DNA of 64,000 nucleotides. Source: Cordia subcordata (taxonomy: Eukaryota; Streptophyta; Magnoliopsida; Boraginales; Cordiaceae). Below, piece after piece: positions 46,864 to 58,207 of the stretch; position 1 is the stretch's first letter, and each line of letters starts with the position of its first letter. The notes beneath the pieces were generated by a model. It was not told the origin of the DNA. It made no database searches and saw only the letters and a program-made list of their open reading frames with translations. Both the position numbers and the translations under genes were made by a program. The stretch lies in assembly GCA_028554755.1 (NCBI GenBank), contig JAPTOF010000007.1, positions 17,903,001 through 17,967,000 of the forward strand, read 5' to 3'.

Positions 46864-47285
46864 GGGCCGCCAAAAAAATAAGGGCAGGAAGTGTAACTAG
46901 GAGTGAGCATGGATGGGATGATTTGGGATTTCAGCCAATTCTTGTCCATCTCAAAGTTTTGGGATACACATTTTCACTTTCAGTTTTCGCCCCAAAATAT
47001 TTGCGTCCCGTTCTCGCGCCAAAAAATAATGACAGGAAATGTAACTAGGATTGAGCATGGGATAGAATGGTTCGGAATTTCAGTCAAATCCCCGTTCGAT
47101 CCTTAAGCTTGGAGCATGCAATTTCGCTATCCCGTTCCCATTCCAAAATATTTGCATCCCGTCTCATCCTGTCCCATCCCAAATGTTTTGGAGATCTTAG
47201 GATGGGACAGTTTGGGTTTTAGGATTAAACAAGGATAGGAAGTTTAACAAGTGGCACGCCAAAAAATAAGGATGGGAAGTGTAAT
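46864..47285. repeat. About 148-bp imperfect tandem repeat
   Basis: The segment AGTGTAACTAGGAGTGAGCA, continuing through CAAAATATTTGCGTCCCG and CGCCAAAAAATAA, recurs about 148 bp later. A third partial copy ends with CGCCAAAAAATAAGGATGGG near 47270. Confidence 0.7.
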
Positions 47286-48180
47286 GAGATCTCTCAACTT
47301 CATGAAGTCAATAATGAGATCTCTTATATTCCCAGCCATAGTTGAACGAAATATTCTTTAGATTGTTAGAAAATTCTGGTTTTGAAATATGAGAATCTAT
47401 AAAATCCTGCCTTCAAGGTATGTAACAATGCCATTTTCCTAAAGAATATTGTGTCACGACTGTGCAAAAGATAAAGAATATAATGAAGTTATGCTAATCT
47501 TTGTTTTGCACTTGATAGAAATTAGCCTTGAAAGATTTTGTATATTTCAAAAATTTGTGCAAAGTAAAAGATAAAGGATTTACTAAGGTTATTTTTCCTG
47601 CAGTGAAAACCTCTTTATATAGACCTAAAACCTACATATTTGAATATTCATGTCTTTTCATGAGAACAGGCACATTTTTACTGAATAGTTATGTCTTTTC
47701 GATGAATAGGTTTCTTTCTAGATTAATAAGTACCTTTATACAAAAAAAAAACTTTTTTATGAATAGATACCTTTATATATGAAAAGACAACTTTCTATAA
47801 AATAGTGCAAACTTTCACTCAATAGGTACCTTTTCATATGAACAAGTACATAGACAACTATTCTAAAATGTTATTTATTTTAAAAATGTTATAACATAAT
47901 TTTTAGGTAGAGATCTGTGGAGAAGTAAATAGCAGCAGGATGAAAAGGACCCTCAGCTATCTACGATTAGCTGGATTTGCAATTAGTTAATGTTTTGTTG
48001 GAATTCAACTGATTACAACTTGAGAAGCTTACCATTTGGAGGATTTTTTTTATTTATACCCTAATTTTGAAAATTCCTTTAAAAAATACCCTTCTTTTGA
48101 ATTCATTTTGAAATCTACCATTTTCGGTGTTTGAATTACCGAAACAGAAAGTGAGTTATTGTTTTTGAGATTTTTCCCAC
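47286..48180. other. AT-rich spacer with short GAATAGGTACCTTT-like repeats
   Basis: Between 47640 and 47860 the words ATGAATAGGTxxCTTT and CTTTTCATATGAA recur loosely. No gene or clear element is visible. Confidence 0.4.
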
Positions 48181-48499
48181 ATTTGAATTTTAAATAGATT
48201 GCGTAATTAATGTAAATTCGATAATCGAATTATCGAAACGGTAGGTGAATCACCGAAATGGTAACTTACCTACCGTTCATGAAAACAAAACTCAATTCCA
48301 TTGTCAAAAAACTTGCATTTGCATATAAGAAAACAAAAAGGAAACTCTACACAACTTGTCATTTGTTAGCATCATGATTCACTAGAAAACACAACTTGTT
48401 CAGTTGTTGTCCACTTTTTATAAGCGGTAGGTGAGTTACCATTTCGGTAATTCGATTATCGAATTTGCATTAATTGTGCAATCTATTTAAAATTCAAAT
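48181..48499. mobile_element. Fold-back element with about 75-bp arms
   Basis: Left arm 48181-48256 and right arm 48425-48499 are near-perfect inverted copies: ATTTGAATTTTAAATAGATT at the outside, then ATTCGATAATCGAATTA, then CGGTAGGTGA inside. A spacer of about 170 bp separates them. It abuts the truncated integrase of the copia remnant. Confidence 0.78.
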
Positions 48500-48504
48500 A
48501 TGGA

Positions 48505-51060
48505 AATTTGTGCAATCTAATAGAAACCACTCTGGCTTTACTACATCACAGTTCTATTCCTGTTACTTACTTGCTTGCAGCCTTGTTTGTGGCCAACTAC
48601 TTAATTAATAGACTTCCTTACCATGACTTAGATAATCAATCACCTTACCAAGCCCTATATAATACACATTCTAACTACTCAGACTTGAAATTTTTTGGAT
48701 ACTTGTGTTACCCTTGGCTAAGGCCATACAACAAGCATAAGCTTCAGTTCGGGTCTACACCAGGTGTAGTCTTGGGCTACTGCTCATCCACAAAAGGCTT
48801 TAAATGCCTTGATAGGACTAAAAATAGAATTTTTATATCAAGGCATGACAGATTTGTAGAGCATGTTTTCCTTTTGTATCTCAAACCTCTCTGCCTGTTA
48901 CTTATACTGAACCTTTACTGCCACCACCACCTTTGTTTCCAGCCCTATGTACTCCTATGTTAGTTTCTCAGGCTTTAAGTCTTTCATCTCAAGAACATTC
49001 ATCCTTTGACATCACATCAGTTCCTTAGTTATCTAACAGTTTCCCTAAGAATCCTGAGTCTGGACATTCTCTGCATATTTCAGAGTTCAATTCTTCTCCC
49101 AGTGTTAGCTTAACTCTTCACAATCATCAACCTCTGTCAAAGTCTTTCTTCTATTCTTATCAGTCATCACCATTACACAACTTTGCATCTTTACAATAGT
49201 CCTCTGAATCTTTTGCTTCCTAAATCAGTTTACACAATCAACATGCTATGTTAACTAGGTCCAAAACAGGTTGTCTCCTACCCCTTTTATATTAGTTACA
49301 CTCTGCTATTTCACTTCCCTCTTGTTCCCAAAATGAACCCTCCACTTATAAAGAGGCTTCTTAGAATCAATGTTGGATTACTTCCATGAAAGAAGAATAT
49401 GAGGCCTTGTTTAAGCAAAACACTAGGACATTAGTTCCATTACCATCCAATAGGATTCCCATTGGGAGTAAATAGGTTTATAAGATTAAAAGACATATAT
49501 ATAGGAGCATTGCCAAGTTGAAAGCGAGACTAGTGGCTAAGAGGTACCACTAGGAACTACGTATGGACTATACAGAGACATTTAGGCCTATAGTAAAGCC
49601 TTAGACCATTAGAATTGTGCTTTCTTTGGCCTTGCATCATAAATGGCCAATTAGGCATTTAGATGTATCTATTGCCTTTTTCTATGGCTACATCTTTTAG
49701 GATATATACATGGTTCAGCCCCAAGGGTTTGTAAACCCTAATCATTCTCAGTATGTTTGCAAGCTTAACAAGTCTCTCTATGGGTTAAAATAGGCCCCTA
49801 GAGCTTGGTATCAGCTACTATCCTCCTTTCTGATTCAAAAGAGGTTTAAATATAGTCATGTAGATACTTTATTGTTTGTTTTGCAAATTGCTACTCAGTT
49901 TTTGATAATTTTGGTCTATGTAGATGATTTGATCATCCGAGGAAACACTACTGAAGCTATCAAATCTATGGTTGATGCCATGAGTTCTAAGTTTGCTGTG
50001 AAGGACTTGGGATCTCTTTCCTATTTCCTAGGCCTAGAAGTCTCTATAGGCTCTGACTATCTTCTGCTTCATCAAACTCAGTATGCCAAACAAAATTTCA
50101 CCAAGACAGGTTTTGTAGATTATAAATCTGTGTCCATTTCTGTCTTAACCTCTCAGACTATTCATTTTGAAAACTATCAGCAATCTTTTCGGGATCCTAC
50201 TCATTTCAGGAGTATTGTAGGGGCACTTCAATACCTTATAATAACCAAACCTGATCTCCAGTTTGCTATAAATAGTCTATGTTAGCATATGCATAACCCT
50301 ACCGATGGCAATTATGAAGCTCTCAAGAGAACACTGAGGTATCTAAAAGGAACTCTCTGTAATGGGATGTTACTCGAGTCAGGAAATCTTCAATTGAAAG
50401 CTTTTATAGACTCGGACTGAGCATATAATGTAATAGACAAAAAGTCTACCACAGGATTTTGTGTTTTTCTTGGTAATAACTTGGTGTCCTAGTCATCTAA
50501 GAAGCAAGCTACAGTGGTAGGTCATCCATTGAGGTTGAGTATAGAGCAATGACTTATACTGTAGTTGAACTTAAGTGGTTGACTTATATTTTACAAGATT
50601 TCCATATTCAAGTTTCTATTCCTTCTTTGCTCTGTGACAACATATCTATTCTAGCTCTTGCTACTAATCTTGTCTACCATGTAAGGACAAAACACAAAGA
50701 GATAGATTATCACTCTATGAGGGAGCAAGCAATAGTTAATCAACTCAAAGTCTATTATATTTCTACCTCAAACCAGGTGGCAAACTTGCTTACGCAGGCT
50801 ATATCAGTTTCCAAGTTTGTTTACCTAAAAAACAAGCTTCCTTTGGTCATTTCCTCAATTCAGCTTGAGCGGGAATGGTAAGAGAATAGTGGAGTACTTA
50901 TGAGTTTGTTAATAGTTAGAAATGCCAGGTAGATACAGTTAGTAGTTATGACAGCTGGATAGAAAATATCTTCTCCTACTGTAATTAACTCTGTCGTAAA
51001 TAGGTCTATAAATACCTAATTGACCTGATTGTAATTACTTGAACATCAATACAGTATGCT
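48505..51060 (+). mobile_element. 5'-truncated Ty1/copia element, decayed
   Basis: The visible order is the integrase C-terminal half (LALLHHSSIPVTYLLAALF, LINRLPYHDL, from 48505), a long gap with stops, and the reverse transcriptase. The RT has a decayed QPQGF region near 49710, then YVDDLIIRG at 49918, KDLGSLSYFLGLEV, and the RNase H end with AVVEL-like and HYHSMR-like remnants to 50880. Gag, protease and most of the integrase core are absent. A probable 3' LTR begins near 50907 (TGTTAATAGTTAG) and extends past 51000. The RT resembles the Ale/Retrofit group. Several stops and no 5' LTR mean it is a dead fragment. Confidence 0.87.
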
Positions 51061-52059
51061 TTTATTCTCTCTCTAAGTATATTGTTAGTAATTGTACTGG
51101 GTTTGATCTGTGCCACGATATTCATACTTATTGTTTCATATGCTCAGGGCATCTGCCTTCTGTCTACCGGCTGAAAGGATTGGTCGGATCTTGAATCTTA
51201 TAATTAAATAGATATTGTCAAGTTGAGAAGAATTTGACAAATGATATTATTTTTTAGCAATCAAATATATAATAGAAGATCATGTATACATTTTATCCCA
51301 TTAGATTCTTGGGAGCAGTATAATTTAAATTGTTTACATAATATGCTTTATACAGTGATCATTGCATTTGGATTTTATTGCATATTATTGATTGCTTTTC
51401 TTATTTCTAGCATCTTATTTGGTACGACTAGTCTTTTTCTTTTCATTTTGGGTCTCTTTTAGCCCTAAGATTAGAGGTTACAATGTGAAACCACATAATT
51501 AGAATTTACAACTGAAGGGCTCAAATATTAAAAAGGAGAAAATTCTTATTGGAAAAGAAAAATACATAAAGTGGGCCAAAGCCCAAGTGAAACAAATGCC
51601 CAAACACAACACCTACGACCATAGCTTGGGCCAAGAGAAAAGGAAAACCAATAAATTAATGCTTTAGAGGCAAACAAATGGTAAATTATAAAGTGCACCT
51701 TCAGGCAACACACATGCCTATATATACATATTAAAAAAAAAAAATAAAGAGTCATTTCTCTACTTAAATCTCACTCTTTTTGCTCTCTTTCTCTCTCTCT
51801 CTATACATCTCTATTCTCTATCTGTATGTCTCTTTTGTCTCTTTTCTATTTTCTCTCTTTCTCTGTTTTGACAGTTGATTTGTGTTAATATTATTTTTTT
51901 GATATTGCTAATAGGTTGATGGTTTGATATTATTAACAATTGATTGGATTGATATCGAGAAATGGTGGTGAATGCAATTGATTGATGGGTTGCATTTTCG
52001 TAACAATTGGTTCTGATGGTTGTATACATATATATTTGAAGGATTGGTATTTATTTAAT
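50882..52059. other. Probable copia LTR remnant and low-complexity DNA
   Basis: 50907 to about 51060 is the likely 3' LTR, with CTATAAATACC near 51006. No gene is seen beyond it. 51770-51865 is a CT-rich run, and the rest is AT-rich. Confidence 0.5.
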
Positions 52060-52500
52060 AGCCTGTTATTGTTTGTTCAGTTTTTTTATAACTGCTTGTT
52101 TTATAACCTATTATTGCTTGTTCATTGTTCTATAATTGTTTATGCAGTAGACTATTATTGTTTGTTCAGTATTCTATAATTGTTTGTTCAGTAGACAATT
52201 ATATTTATTCAATGTTCCATATTTGTTTGGTCAGTGATCTATAACTATTTGTTCAATAGTCTGTAATCTATTATTGGTTGTTCAGTGTTCTATAACTGTT
52301 TGTTCGGTGTAATCTATTATTGTTTGTTTGGTGTTCTATAACTATTTGTTCTGTAACCTATTGTTGTTTGTTTAGTATTCTATAACTGTTTGTTTAGTAG
52401 GCTATTATTATTTGTTCAGTAGTAATAGCTTGTTATTGTTTGTTCAGTGTTTTATAAGTATTTGTTCAGTAGACTATTATTGTTTATTTAATAGTATATT
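52060..52500. repeat. Minisatellite, about 45-bp unit, roughly 9-10 imperfect copies
   Basis: The unit is TATTATTGTTTGTTCAGTGT followed by TCTATAACTGTTTGTTCAGT and a short link. Copies vary by substitutions and small indels. The sub-unit TGTTTGTTCAGT occurs twice per repeat. Confidence 0.88.
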
Positions 52501-52609
52501 ATTCATCAAAATATATGTTTGTAATTGAAATTGGTTGCATTTGTATTTAACATATTAGTATAAACACATAAGCATATACATAAATTCAGTTCTAGTTTTG
52601 CTTCGATTT

Positions 52610-52722
52610 TTTTTTGCATGTTGTTGTTTCAGATTTGATGTTTTTAAATCATTTGGATGTTGTTGCTTCTAATTTGATGTTTTCAAATCTTTTGAATGTT
52701 GTTGCTTCCATCATTTTATTAG
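52610..52722. repeat. 40-bp tandem repeat, about 2.5 copies
   Basis: Units carry GTTGTTGCTTCTAATTTGAT then GTTTTCAAATCTTTTGAAT, directly after the minisatellite. Confidence 0.8.
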
Positions 52723-53323
52723 ATTTAATCTATGATTTTGATTTATAATATCTGTTTAGTTATTGAAAAAATTAAACTAAAAGTAGGTAGGGTTTGTGGG
52801 ATTTAGGTTTGAATTGGAGATGTTATGATAGAGAAGAAAGAGGAGAAAATTGAAGGAAAAAAAAATGAAGTGCTTATATAGCGCTTGAAATACACAGGGC
52901 GCAGATGCACGTTGTAACATGCACTTGCAGGTGCACAATATGAGGTCCTGCAAACAAACAAACGCTTTAACTGCAAGCTTGCAGGCCTTGTATCACTTCT
53001 CTCTCCATTCTTCCAATAAGTCAAACCAAAAATAATATGGTCGACTCCACACTAGATATAACTTGCAAAAGATTGAAAAAAGGGCAAAGCAGCCAAAACA
53101 GCAAAGGCTAATTGCCAAACCCAATGAACCTTCATTTAACGCAGTGCACAACCCTATAATAAATGCAATCACCATTCCTATTTTTGCAATTATAGGAACA
53201 TCATTGCATAGATGTAAGGTTTAGTAAGCTCGTGCTGCATTTGCTCTGCAATCTTGTCCATATTAACTAGTAACCTATTAAATGCTGCTATGAAATGAAA
53301 AAAATAGAAAGAAGAGAGGATAC

Positions 53324-53640
53324 CACAGCAACTACATCTGAAACAACAAATGTTTTAAAAGTTGCTTTCTTAATTAGAACTACCATCCCTTGGTTAGGGC
53401 CTTCGTTACCGTCATAGCCACCTGGAAGGGTGAAACCAGCTACAAAAGTGACTGTCGCATTAAGTGTTGCCATTATCAATTGTGTCTCACCAAATTTTCC
53501 CAATTCTTCTAAAATTTGCCTATTTGTCAATCTCCTCTCTCTTATATCACCTTTATCTATTAAGTTTTGATGTCCTTTCTTGGCATCCATCTCTGATAGT
53601 TGATCTAGGATCTTATTTTGCAAGGGTTTTGTAATTTTTC
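53324..53640 (-). pseudogene. PGG-domain exon of the ankyrin gene
   Basis: Contains a helix-rich linker (NKILDQLSEMDAKKG), then ETQLIMATLNATVTFVAGFT and LPGGYDGNEGPNQG, the PGG signature with the first membrane helix, then FKTFVVSDVVAV before a donor GTATCC. The frame within this exon is intact. Its 5' border is uncertain because a TGA lies just inside the likely acceptor. Confidence 0.8.
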
Positions 53641-53649
53641 ACTTTAGAG

Positions 53650-55084
53650 GAAAATTTGTGATCTTCTCTATAATTCACAATGCCTTGAAAGTATTACCAA
53701 TTCAATACGAAATTAAGACACATTGAAGCCAAGATAATAATATCAATTTGACAATTGGGAAAGCACAACTTGGTAACTCCAATGATAATATTCAAAATGT
53801 ACTTCGAATACAAGAAGAAAAAGGAAAAACATTAATAGGAAGCAAAAGGTTTGTACCACCTTAATGTAGTATATATTGTCCTTCGCGGACATTCTAATCA
53901 ATTATGTTGGAAGGAATGCACATGATAACACCAAGGCTCGTTTGGTAACACTGTAAAAAAATTTTAAAATGAAAACTAGAATCATAAATAAAAAACTATC
54001 AACAATAATTAGAAATAGAAACTATAAATGTGTTTGTTAAATTACAGAATTTATAATCAAAAACCAAAAACATGTTTGGTTGTCCATAGTTTACAAATTA
54101 TTTTTGTCTCTTATTTTTCATTTTAGTATTTTATGTTAAATAGAACATATTAAAAATATTTGAGAATATTTTGTAAAAGAATAAAGAGAATATTTTAGAA
54201 CAAATTTTTTTGAGATTATAATTTAAGAAAATAATTTTAATTATTTTGAAAATATATTTCTATTTTCATTTTTTATTTTTAAAATAATTTTAATTTTAAT
54301 TTATTTTTATAAAATAATTATATTTATTAAAATAATTTTAATTTATTAAAATAATCTTTAAAGTATTTTTAGTTTATTAAAATTATTTTAAAAAATGTTT
54401 TATTTATTTTTTAAAATTGCTTTTTATAAAATTAATTTTATCTTTTAAAAAATTTTTATAAAAATTTTTTTGAAAAATATTTTAAATAATTTTTTTGAAT
54501 TTTTTTAAATAATTTTAATTTAATAATTATTTTTCAAAAAAATTAATGATTTCATATTAATATTGAAAAGATAGTTCTAAAAGATGCTCACCACAAAGTG
54601 AATAATAGTTTTGAAAACCTGTTGCCATAACATGAGAAAAATCACTTTTTCTTGGTTACTAAAGTTGCAAAAACATATTGTTGGTTTTTCTTTTTTCAGA
54701 AAACGAAAATAGAAATAAACAAACTAGTTTTCAAGATTTGATCAACAAAAACAAAAAACTAGAAATAGCAATGATACGAAACGAGCCCTAAGATTGCCAC
54801 CTATTTTCAAAGGAAATTCGTAGCCTATAAAGGATTAACTAGTCCAAAGGTTCCCAAAAATTTAAGGGGAAAAAAAGCAAAAGGATACTAAGGCATGATC
54901 TAGGAAAAGAAAATAAAGGTTTTATTTATTTAGTTTTTTGGATCTTTAGATTGTAGAAATAAAGTGATGACACTAATGGGCATAATAGTTCTAAAACTGA
55001 AAATACAGAACATTGTATGCTCTGAACTAAAAAATATATACATATATCTCAAAAAAAGGGAACAATACTAGTTAGCATGTGTAC
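53650..55084. other. Intron of the ankyrin gene, AT-rich
   Basis: Holds an insertion at 53935-54787, listed separately. Elsewhere no coding is seen. Confidence 0.6.
53935..54787. mobile_element. Non-autonomous hAT-like element, about 850 bp
   Basis: Ends GGCTCGTTTGGTAACA and TGATACGAAACGAGCC form imperfect inverted repeats. Inner arms share AACTAGAA/TTCTAG-type words. The interior is extremely A/T-rich with TTTAAAATAATTTT repeats and has no coding frame. Confidence 0.68.
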
Positions 55085-55551
55085 CTTTAATTTATAACAA
55101 ATTCCTTGCTTCAGTAGCAGATCTATTGGAGTGCAGCCTTCCTTATTAGTGGCATTTGGGTCTACTTAGAGGTCATTTTTCAAAGGGCTCACTTTCAAGG
55201 TCAACTACGTCGCATATTTGGCAAGTAACTGGAGTGGAGTATTTCCATCTCCATCCTTTTGATTAACAAGATTGATTGCCCATCTTTGTGCTAATATGTG
55301 ATCTACTGCTAAAAAAAATCGAATTAAAGCAGCAAGATGCAAAATATTCTGGGATTTGCTAATGACCATGTCACAACAATCTGGACAATGTTCCAGAAGC
55401 TTTTCCGTTATCCACTTGTCACCTCTCCAAGCTGCTATATGAAGAGCTGTCTTATTATCATCTTTGTTTACACGTATGTACGCCGTAGATTTGTCAACAT
55501 TTAATAATATTCTTATGAGGTTAGCTGATTGTCGGATGTACGCCGTATCAT

Positions 55552-55556
55552 ACGCG
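55552..55556. repeat. Target-site duplication ACGCG (left)
   Basis: Identical to 61517-61521 on the other side of the copia element, and the correct 5-bp size. Confidence 0.95.
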
Positions 55557-56280
55557 TGTTGGGTGTTTTTTGTTTGTACCTCAAAAGGAATAGAATACTT
55601 CCCACATTGGAAAAGTGATAAATCTTTTCTCACTTTATATTAGATTTTACTCTAGTGGGCTTGTAAAAAAAAGGATAAGGGGTTGGGCTCGCGCACATGA
55701 GATTTGAGCCGATAGTTCAAATTGATGGATTTGCCCTCCTCTGCGCGCAAGATATACGTGAAGCTCGGTCCAAGCCACTTTTTAAAATTTATTATTTTTT
55801 ATTTTTATAAGATAGTTTATTTTTAGCCTTAACGGAATAGTTCGAATTTTGCTCCTGGTGTTTCATTTTTTGAACAAGTAAAAACATATGCTTAAAAGTC
55901 TACCTGCAGTTTCTCTTTAGCTGTTGAAGACCAGATATTTCTCACTTTCAGCTGCATCATTTTCGAGCTACTCTGTTGAGCCTGAAGCCTATAAATAGCC
56001 CTCCATTCTCCAAGCTAAAGGCACTGGTACAAAAATCCTTCTCTTCTACTCTGTTCAAAAGACTACTGGGCATTTCATATTAAGTTTCTTTTGCTGTTCC
56101 TGAACCTAGTTCAAAACTAGAAGAACTTGTTGAATCCTGGGGGATACGTTTATAGTTGGGCGAAATATCCTTAAAGACAGTGTTCATAACAAGCCTCAAG
56201 CTACTATTTGATTTTGCTACATTACTTTTGCACTTGTTCTACAGTTGTGTTTATTTCCTTTAGACTACATTGTTCCAATA
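55557..56280 (+). repeat. 5' LTR of the copia element, 724 bp
   Basis: Starts TGTTGG. It ends CCAATA where the 3' LTR keeps CCAACA, so the terminal CA has decayed to TA. Includes TATA box CTATAAATAG at 55989-55998. Confidence 0.95.
55989..55998 (+). promoter_or_regulatory. TATA box in copia 5' LTR
   Basis: CTATAAATAG, conserved in the 3' LTR at 61225-61234. Transcription would start roughly 30 bp downstream. Confidence 0.7.
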
Positions 56281-56282
56281 AT

Positions 56283-56296
56283 CTTAAGGATATTTC
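56283..56296 (+). promoter_or_regulatory. Putative primer-binding position, self-complementary to the LTR
   Basis: CTTAAGGATATTTC begins 3 bp after the 5' LTR. It does not begin with TGG, unlike the usual initiator-tRNA-Met site of plant copia elements. It is the exact complement of GAAATATCCTTAAG in the 3' LTR (61398-61411); 13 of the 14 bases also pair with 56162-56174 in the 5' LTR. Confidence 0.5.
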
Positions 56297-56306
56297 CTAC
56301 TACATA

Positions 56307-58178
56307 ATGGAGTCTACTGGCCCGAATGGTACACCTTTGATTGCTGCTGCTCCTTCACAAACACAAATTGAACAAGTGCAGCCTGCTATCACTGTCTTCC
56401 CTAACATGACTGCGACAACCTTTGCTAAGCCATTTCTTGATATCTCAAAAATAGAAGTATTTGCTGGAGCTAATTTCAAGAGATGGCAGGAGCGCATGTG
56501 CACTGTCCTCGACATGCATGGAGTAGCTGATGCCTTTACCGATCCAAAACCTGATGAGTCGTCATCTAAACAATTAGAGCTTTGGGTTCATGCAAATAAG
56601 GTATGTAGACATACAATAATTAACACTCTTTCAAATGAATTGTTCGATGTCTACTGTTCCTATAAGGAAGCAAAGGAAATATGGCAATCTTTAATAACCA
56701 AGTACACGGCTGAAGACGTTGGAAAACAAAAGTTTGTCAGTGGTAACTATTACAAATGGAAAATGACCGAAGACAAAGACATCAAGATCCAAATCAATGA
56801 ATACCACAAATTGATAGAGGATCTCAAGTCAGAGAAGATCATTCTGCAAGAAGAATTTGTAGCTGGTATCCTCATAGAAAAGTTACCTCAATCCTGGAAT
56901 GATTACAAACAAAATCTCAAGCACAAACACAAGCAACTATCCCTTGCTGACTTGGTGACTCACATCATCATAGAAGATACTAACCGGAAGGAGTCCATTA
57001 CTGCCAAAGGGAAGCAGATTGCAACAAAAGCCAATCTCGTGCAAGACAACAAGCCACATGGAAAGCCAAATAACAGGTACGAAAAGAAAAATGATTACAA
57101 GCCCAAAACTAATAATGAAACCTTCAACAAGAAAAAAGGTCACTACTATGTTTGTGGCAAACTTGGACACCACACACCTCAATGCAGACAAAGAAAGGGG
57201 AGAAATGACAATCCTGCTAAACCAAATGCAAATTTGGTTGAAGCAGATGATATTATTGCTGCGGTCATTTCTCAAGTAAATGTTGTGGCCAATGTGAGAG
57301 ATTGGGTGGTAGACTCTGGTGTTATTAGGCACATTTGTGCCAATAAAAATGATTTTGTGTCTTACACCTAACTAAATGAGGGAGAAGAATTTGTTTATCT
57401 TGGTGACTCAAGGACTACTCCAGTTCTTGGGAAAGGAAAAGTTCTTCTCAAACTCACATCTGATAAAACACTGGCATTGAGTGAGGTGTTGCATGTTCCT
57501 AATATTCGAGCCAATTTGGTATCTGTGGGATTATTAGGAAAGGTTAGAGTGAAGGTTTCTTTTGAATCTGATAAGGTCGTGTTGACCAAAAATAATAATT
57601 TTGTGGGCAAGGGATATTGTAATCATGGTTTATTTGTACTCAATATCTCCCAAGTAATGAATGAAAATGTTGGTTCTTCTGCTTACTTGATTGATTCTTG
57701 TGATTTATGGCATGCTAGATTAGGACATGTTAGTTTGTCTTATATTAAGAAAATGCAATCTATTGGTCTTATTTCTAATATCAATTATTCTAGCATGAAT
57801 AAATGTGAAATATGTGCTGAATCTAGACAAACTAAAAAATCTTGTGCTTTTGTCTTTAGAGAATCTGAGTCACTCAACCTAATTCACACTGATCTAGGAG
57901 ATTTAAAACAAACTATGACTAGAGGAGGCAAAAGATATTATGTGACTTTTATAGATGACTTTTCTAGATATATAAAAGTATATTTGTTGAGAAATAAAGA
58001 TGAAGCCTTTGACATGTTTCTGACATATAAATCTGAAGTAGAAAATCAATTGAATAAAAAGATTAAAAGAGTTAGATCAGATAGAGGTGGTGAATATGTG
58101 TTGCTAAATGAATATTGTGAAAAGGAAGGAATAATTCATGAGATCACACCTCCTACTCACCTGAGTCAAATGGCATAG
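56307..58178 (+). pseudogene. Copia gag, protease and integrase (broken)
   Basis: ATG at 56307 (MESTGPNG). The gag domain of the UBN2 type runs to about 57130. The nucleocapsid knuckle reads YYVCGKLGHHTPQC, so the first Cys of CX2CX4HX4C is lost. The protease has DWVVDSGVIRHIC, where copia elements have DSGAS/T. A TAA at 57369-57371 follows, then in the same frame the pre-integrase segment (LWHARLGHVSLSYIKKMQ), the zinc region CEICAE, and the integrase core with D (HTDLGD) and D (FIDDFSRY). A single-base frameshift near 58155 truncates it at 58178 before the catalytic Glu. Confidence 0.93.
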
Positions 58179-58207
58179 CTGAAAGGAAAAATAGAACCTT
58201 AAAAGAA

